Shown one piece after another: positions 5,903 to 7,850 of a stretch of DNA of 7,850 bases. Where the stretch lies: NCBI GenBank assembly GCA_946405045.1, contig CAMJFV010000081.1:1-7850 (forward strand). Direction: 5' to 3'. The stretch comes from an uncultured Bacteroidales bacterium. GTDB taxonomy: Bacteria > Bacteroidota > Bacteroidia > Bacteroidales > Paludibacteraceae. A model generated the notes under the pieces. That model did not search any database. It was not told the DNA's origin and saw only the letters and a program-made list of their open reading frames with translations. The stretch's first letter is position 1. Each line of letters starts with the position of its first letter. Made by a program: the position numbers and the translations under genes.

Positions 5903-7249
5903 ATGAGAAAATTTGAAGATTTACAGATCGCTGTAGCTGGTACTGGCTATGTTGGACTTTCTATCGCAACTTTGCTTGCGCAGCATCACAAGGTGACTGC
6001 GGTTGATGTCATTCCTGAAAAAGTCGAGATGATCAACAATAAGAAGTCACCAATTCAGGATGAATATATAGAAAAGTATCTTGCTGAAAAAGAATTGAAT
6101 CTTACAGCTACATTAGATGCTAAGGCTGCTTATAAAGATGCTGATTTCGTTGTCATTGCAGCACCTACCAATTATGATCCACAAAAGAATTATTTTGATA
6201 CTTCGCATGTTGAGGAGGTTATAGATCTTGTCCTAGAGGTTAATCCCGACGCTGTGATGATCATCAAATCTACAATTCCTGTAGGATATACTCGTTCTCT
6301 GTATGTGAAGTATGCTTTGCAGTTTTTGTATAAGCCAGAGCTAAAGAATAAGAAATTCAATTTGTTGTTCTCTCCTGAGTTTTTACGTGAGAGCAAGGCT
6401 TTGTATGATAATCTTTATCCTTCTCGTATCATTGTCGGTTTCCCTAAGATCATCAATATCGACGAGAAGAATTTCACAGAGGAGAATGCTGCTATCAAAG
6501 CTATCGCTAATCCAGATTCTGAGAATTTCGCTCATATATTCGCAAGACTATTGCAGGAAGGCGCGTTGAAGCAGGATATTGACACTTTGTTCATGGGTAT
6601 GAAGGAGGCAGAGGCTGTGAAACTTTTTGCCAACACTTATCTAGCTCTACGTGTCAGCTATTTCAATGAACTTGACACATACGCTGAGGTGAAAGGTCTT
6701 GATTCTCAGGCTATTATTCAGGGTATTGGTCTTGATCCACGTATCGGTACTCACTATAACAATCCATCATTCGGTTATGGTGGTTATTGTTTGCCTAAGG
6801 ATACCAAACAGCTTTTGGCCAACTACAATGAAGTGCCACAGAATATGATGACTGCGATTGTGGAGAGCAACCGTACTCGTAAGGATTTCATCGCTGACCG
6901 TGTGCTTCAGAAGGCTGGCTATTACAGTTATGCTGAGGGAAGTTATGATGCAAGCAAGGAGCATGAGGTGACTGTTGGAGTGTTCCGTTTGACTATGAAG
7001 TCTAATTCCGATAATTTCCGTCAGAGCTCTATCCAGGGAGTGATGAAGAGAATCAAGGCAAAGGGAGCTCAGGTGATCATTTATGAGCCTACTCTTGAAG
7101 ACGGTAGCACATTCTTCGGAAGCAAGGTTGTGAATAATCTTGACGAGTTTAAGAAACAGTCTCAGGCTATCATCGCCAACCGTTATGATTCTTGTCTTGA
7201 TGATGTCATCGACAAGGTTTATACAAGAGATATCTTTAAGAGAGACTAA
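5903..7249 (+). CDS. ugd: Nucleotide-sugar dehydrogenase, UDP-glucose 6-dehydrogenase type
   Basis: A 448-residue cytoplasmic enzyme of the UDP-glucose/GDP-mannose dehydrogenase family. The expected reaction is a two-step NAD+-dependent oxidation of UDP-glucose to UDP-glucuronate, a precursor of capsule or other surface polysaccharide. The N-terminal Rossmann domain shows GTGYVG (13-18) and the NAD-ribose aspartate Asp35. Further motifs are APTNYDP (87-93), IKSTIPVGYT (121-130) and FSPEFLRESKALYDNLYPSR (156-175), the last strongly resembling the short bacterial Ugd type. The central helical domain has EAVKLFANTYLALRVSYFNE (237-256) with Lys240, and the catalytic loop FGYGGYCLPKDTKQL has nucleophile Cys296. 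The C-terminal UDP-binding domain runs from about 320 to the end. At 448 residues it is longer than the roughly 390 of short Ugd proteins; extra sequence lies near 140-152 and 181-205. The ATG at 5903 directly precedes the Rossmann strand and has an A/T-rich leader without Shine-Dalgarno. The gene appears to be transcribed alone. A related sugar substrate cannot be excluded. Confidence 0.9.
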   Translation: MRKFEDLQIAVAGTGYVGLSIATLLAQHHKVTAVDVIPEKVEMINNKKSPIQDEYIEKYLAEKELNLTATLDAKAAYKDADFVVIAAPTNYDPQKNYFDTSHVEEVIDLVLEVNPDAVMIIKSTIPVGYTRSLYVKYALQFLYKPELKNKKFNLLFSPEFLRESKALYDNLYPSRIIVGFPKIINIDEKNFTEENAAIKAIANPDSENFAHIFARLLQEGALKQDIDTLFMGMKEAEAVKLFANTYLALRVSYFNELDTYAEVKGLDSQAIIQGIGLDPRIGTHYNNPSFGYGGYCLPKDTKQLLANYNEVPQNMMTAIVESNRTRKDFIADRVLQKAGYYSYAEGSYDASKEHEVTVGVFRLTMKSNSDNFRQSSIQGVMKRIKAKGAQVIIYEPTLEDGSTFFGSKVVNNLDEFKKQSQAIIANRYDSCLDDVIDKVYTRDIFKRD

Positions 7250-7274
7250 TCATCTTCTCTATTGATATATGTAT

Positions 7275-7311
7275 AAAAAGATAGACGCCGTTCGCAACGT
7301 CTATCTTTTTT
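7275..7311. terminator. Bidirectional terminator between convergent genes
   Basis: AAAAAGATAGACG (7275-7287) and CGTCTATCTTTTT (7298-7310) are perfect 13-bp reverse complements around a 10-nt loop. There is a T-run on each strand at the stem exit, so it can stop the sugar dehydrogenase transcript from the left and the YD-repeat transcript from the right. The stop codon of the frame-corrected YD-repeat gene (7312-7310) lies inside the right arm. Confidence 0.9.
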
Positions 7312-7424
7312 ATTCCTCATAGTATTCGTATTCCCAGAATCCTCCGTATGAGTCTGAGTCTCTGAACCAGCTTCTTATTTCCAGAGGTGTCTTACGTCCG
7401 TCTGTTTGAATACATTCTGTCTTT
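7310..7424 (-). pseudogene. Frameshifted C-terminal tail of the YD-repeat gene
   Basis: Shifted by +1 relative to the repeat frame, the minus strand reads KTECIQTDGRKTPLEIRSWF (7423-7364) and then RDSDSYGGFWEYEYYEE, ending in TAA at 7312-7310 at the terminator. The composition is protein-like, rich in aromatic and acidic residues, and the open frame runs exactly from the point where the repeat frame fails to the terminator. Removing one A from the AAA at 7424-7422 gives KYDEKGN-KTECIQTDG in one frame; removing one from the five-A run at 7435-7431 would also restore it. This is either a real inactivating or length-changing indel or a sequencing/assembly error. Confidence 0.65.
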
Positions 7425-7850
7425 GTTACCTTTTTCGTCGTATTTGTAACTTTCTTTATAATTTAAGCCGAGATTTCGATGTTCTACACCTACTTCTATC
7501 AGGTTGCCATTTTCATCATACTTGTAAGTCTTAATTAACGGATGCCCGCCACTTGAAAAGAACTCTCTAGATTCAATCTTATTTCCTTTCTTATCATATT
7601 TGGAAAACTTCGTGCTTTCAACTTTATCTTTTTGAAAGTACATGTATTCCTTTTCATTAGTCAAATTTCCGTTGTTATCGAACTTGTAGATATATTTGCG
7701 TCGTAATTTCCCGTCAGACTCGACACTTTCTTCAATGATATTTCCATGATCATCGTACGTGAAGGTGCGTTTATATTCTATTTTTCCATTTGAGTTGCGT
7801 TCCACTACATGACCTTCATTATCGTATTTTATAGTTTCTTTTGTAAAATG
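7392..7850 (-). CDS. YD-type repeat protein, 3' part (start outside window)
   Basis: The minus-strand frame is open from the right edge to TAA at 7394-7392. A GTG at 7805 could be called as a start, but the codons before it continue the repeat (FTKETIKYDNEGHV), so the true start is right of the window. The protein is built of short repeats of 20-27 residues with the core aromatic-x-Y/F-D-x-x-G-N/H-x-x-x-E. Visible copies are IKYDNEGHVVE, FTYDDHGNIIE, YKFDNNGNLTNE, SKYDKKGNKIE, YKYDENGNLIE and a last YKYDEKGN. This resembles the YD repeats of RHS/wall-associated proteins, but no RHS core domain is seen here and the units are hydrophilic. After the last KGN the frame gives an atypical tail (KDRMYSNRRT) and stops, whereas another frame continues with better coding sequence, so the gene appears frameshifted. 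Whether it is secreted cannot be seen. Function unknown. Confidence 0.75.
   Translation of the reverse strand, partial: HFTKETIKYDNEGHVVERNSNGKIEYKRTFTYDDHGNIIEESVESDGKLRRKYIYKFDNNGNLTNEKEYMYFQKDKVESTKFSKYDKKGNKIESREFFSSGGHPLIKTYKYDENGNLIEVGVEHRNLGLNYKESYKYDEKGNKDRMYSNRRT

Noticed and set aside
7421..7435. Programmed ribosomal frameshift in the YD-repeat gene
   Set aside because: No typical slippery heptamer with a downstream pseudoknot, and no +1 signal such as a rare codon or stop at the shift point; a simple indel is the easier explanation.
7803..7805. GTG as start codon of the YD-repeat gene
   Set aside because: The frame stays open to the right edge and encodes another copy of the repeat core (IKYDNEGHV) upstream.

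Overview
The window looks like chromosomal DNA from a member of the Bacteroidales, probably Prevotella/Segatella-like (genus is inference). The grounds are AT-rich spacers, start codons without Shine-Dalgarno sequences but with A/T-rich leaders, promoter-like TTG-N19-TAnnTTTG boxes of the Bacteroidetes type, and the protein families present.

Layout. (1) Positions 1-752, + strand: the 3' part of a gene for a WG-repeat-like protein whose start lies left of the window. A perfect 12-bp-arm palindrome follows at 773-802. (2) Positions 934-4460, + strand: a compact operon with its own promoter and a strong terminator, encoding a membrane-bound biotin-dependent decarboxylase sodium pump in the order gamma (OadG), alpha (OadA, with carboxyltransferase and biotinyl domains), beta (OadB). 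Alpha and beta overlap by one base (TAATG). (3) Positions 4461-4825: about 365 bp without a convincing gene, but with a 14-bp direct repeat, a long bulged hairpin and a pair of 12-bp near-identical repeats. (4) Positions 4826-5654, - strand: a Crp/Fnr-family regulator with its own promoter and terminator. (5) A 304-bp divergent promoter region. (6) Positions 5903-7249, + strand: a nucleotide-sugar dehydrogenase of the UDP-glucose 6-dehydrogenase type. (7) A bidirectional terminator at 7275-7311. (8) Positions 7310-7850, - strand: the 3' part of a YD-type repeat protein gene that carries an apparent single-base frameshift close to its C-terminus and runs off the right edge.

How the genes fit together. 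OadGAB would decarboxylate a 2-oxoacid, oxaloacetate by family, via biotin and couple this to Na+ export, which fits an anaerobic fermenter. The Ugd-type enzyme would supply UDP-glucuronate for surface polysaccharide. The Crp-like regulator sits between them and could control either, but no operator could be assigned. The two edge genes encode repeat proteins of unknown role and look like accessory genes.

No new multi-gene system is evident. The points most worth a second look are the frameshifted YD-repeat gene, the altered active-site motifs in this OadA and OadB, and the structured repeats in the 4461-4825 spacer.
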